Shown here piece after piece: positions 20,251-20,491 of a stretch of DNA of 20,491 nucleotides (position 1 is its first letter; every line of letters starts with the position of its first letter). The notes beneath the pieces are model-generated. The model had not been told where the DNA came from, did not search any database, and worked only from the letters and a program-made list of their open reading frames with translations. The stretch comes from Saccoglossus kowalevskii (Eukaryota; Hemichordata; Enteropneusta; Harrimaniidae). The stretch is taken from positions 1 through 20,491 of the forward strand of contig NW_003140221.1 of NCBI RefSeq assembly GCF_000003605.2. The letters run 5' to 3'. The position numbers and the translations under genes are program-made.

Positions 20251-20491
20251 GCTGACATCCACTATAGCCGACCGCAAGATGGAGTTGTGCATTGAAAATA
20301 CGTGCAAATTTTTAAACATTTTATAAACTTAAATTATCAAAATAACCAGCACGACTTTCTGCTAAAAAGGTGTTACATTTCAATAATAAAAATACAAAAA
20401 AATACGTTATGTCTTTTCCATGTTTGTTTCGGAACCAAAAAAAAATGTATTTAACAAGTTGTTAGAACAAGTAGTCTCCCAGGCAATTACG
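20251..20491 (+). repeat. Satellite unit 23, first 241 bp, cut by window edge
   Basis: Partial copy that reaches into subunit D. It has GCAAGATGGAG and CTAAAAAGG variants. The palindrome is broken (AACAAGTTGTTAGAAC), and the final 40 bases carry more differences than elsewhere. The array evidently goes on beyond the window. Confidence 0.95.

Larger units (their letters stand above)
1..20491. repeat. Tandem satellite array, ~930-bp monomer, about 22 copies
   Basis: The same roughly 930-bp sequence recurs head to tail, always in the same orientation, across the whole window with nothing between copies. Anchor spacings are 935, 927, 930, 930, 931, 929, 928, 928, 928, 929, 930, 1596 (two units minus about 265 bp), 933, 931, 931, 928, 927, 931, 935, 933 and 930. 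Copies look roughly 90-98% alike by eye, differing by scattered substitutions and 1-6 bp indels. No copy boundary carries target-site duplications, terminal inverted repeats or a poly(A) end, so this is satellite DNA rather than nested transposons. Both window edges cut through a copy, so the true array is longer. Location on a chromosome (centromeric or otherwise) cannot be read from the sequence. Unit starts are placed arbitrarily at the GCTGAC anchor. Confidence 0.99.

Noticed and set aside
1..20491. rDNA intergenic spacer or histone-type tandem gene cluster
   Set aside because: The 930-bp unit contains no rRNA, 5S, tRNA or histone sequence that I can recognise in either strand.
1..20491. 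Nested transposons or Helitron-borne minisatellite
   Set aside because: No terminal inverted repeats, target duplications, Helitron-like CTRR ends or transposase fragments occur within or between units.
1..20491. CRISPR-like array
   Set aside because: Both conserved and variable parts of the unit recur in every copy; there are no unique spacers, and the period is far too long.

Overview
The whole window is one uninterrupted, head-to-tail tandem array of an AT-rich satellite DNA with a monomer of about 930 bp. Anchoring every copy on the same short segment (GCTGAC[A/C]TCC and its variants) gives starts at 51, 986, 1913, 2843, 3773, 4704, 5633, 6561, 7489, 8417, 9346, 10276, [one copy lacks the anchor], 11872, 12805, 13736, 14667, 15595, 16522, 17453, 18388, 19321 and 20251. 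Spacings are 927-935 bp, except one 1596-bp interval that holds a truncated copy. The window starts and ends inside copies, so the array continues past both edges. I see no protein gene, tRNA, rRNA, CRISPR array or recognisable mobile element. The 61-64 codon reading frames that recur once per unit are by-products of the repeat.

Organism: long arrays of a near-kilobase, non-coding AT-rich monomer are typical of eukaryotic heterochromatin (centromeric, pericentromeric or subtelomeric). I do not recognise the family and cannot name a species. An invertebrate animal is a weak guess from motif content, not a demonstrated assignment.

Layout: units 1-2 and 18-22 share one set of variant states, while units 3-16 form a more homogeneous central block; unit 17 is intermediate. 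Inside the central block, units 7-12 alternate between two sequence types, giving a local two-unit period of about 1.86 kb. Unit 13 is a truncated copy with about 265 bp deleted across a 4-bp microhomology. Units 12+14 and 15+16 are a duplicated pair, with a switch in relatedness near 14110-14125. Unit 21 is a mosaic, like unit 22 in its first part and like unit 20 in its middle. These patterns are what unequal crossing-over and gene conversion produce.

Inside the monomer: by-eye comparison shows that the 930-bp unit is itself built of five diverged subunits (A-E) spaced about 177, 177, 169, 174 and 233 bp. This suggests an older satellite of about 177 bp, close to nucleosome-repeat length, that was amplified as a pentamer, with an extra 45-55 bp in subunit E. 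Two parts are notably constant. One is a 70-bp box at the B/C border. The other is a compact segment in E with CACGTG in all 22 complete E regions, followed 20 bp later by two TGACCT half-sites one base apart (a perfect DR1 nuclear-receptor-type element on the minus strand, intact in 17 of 22). Function is not shown by sequence alone; these are candidate protein-binding sites in a satellite.
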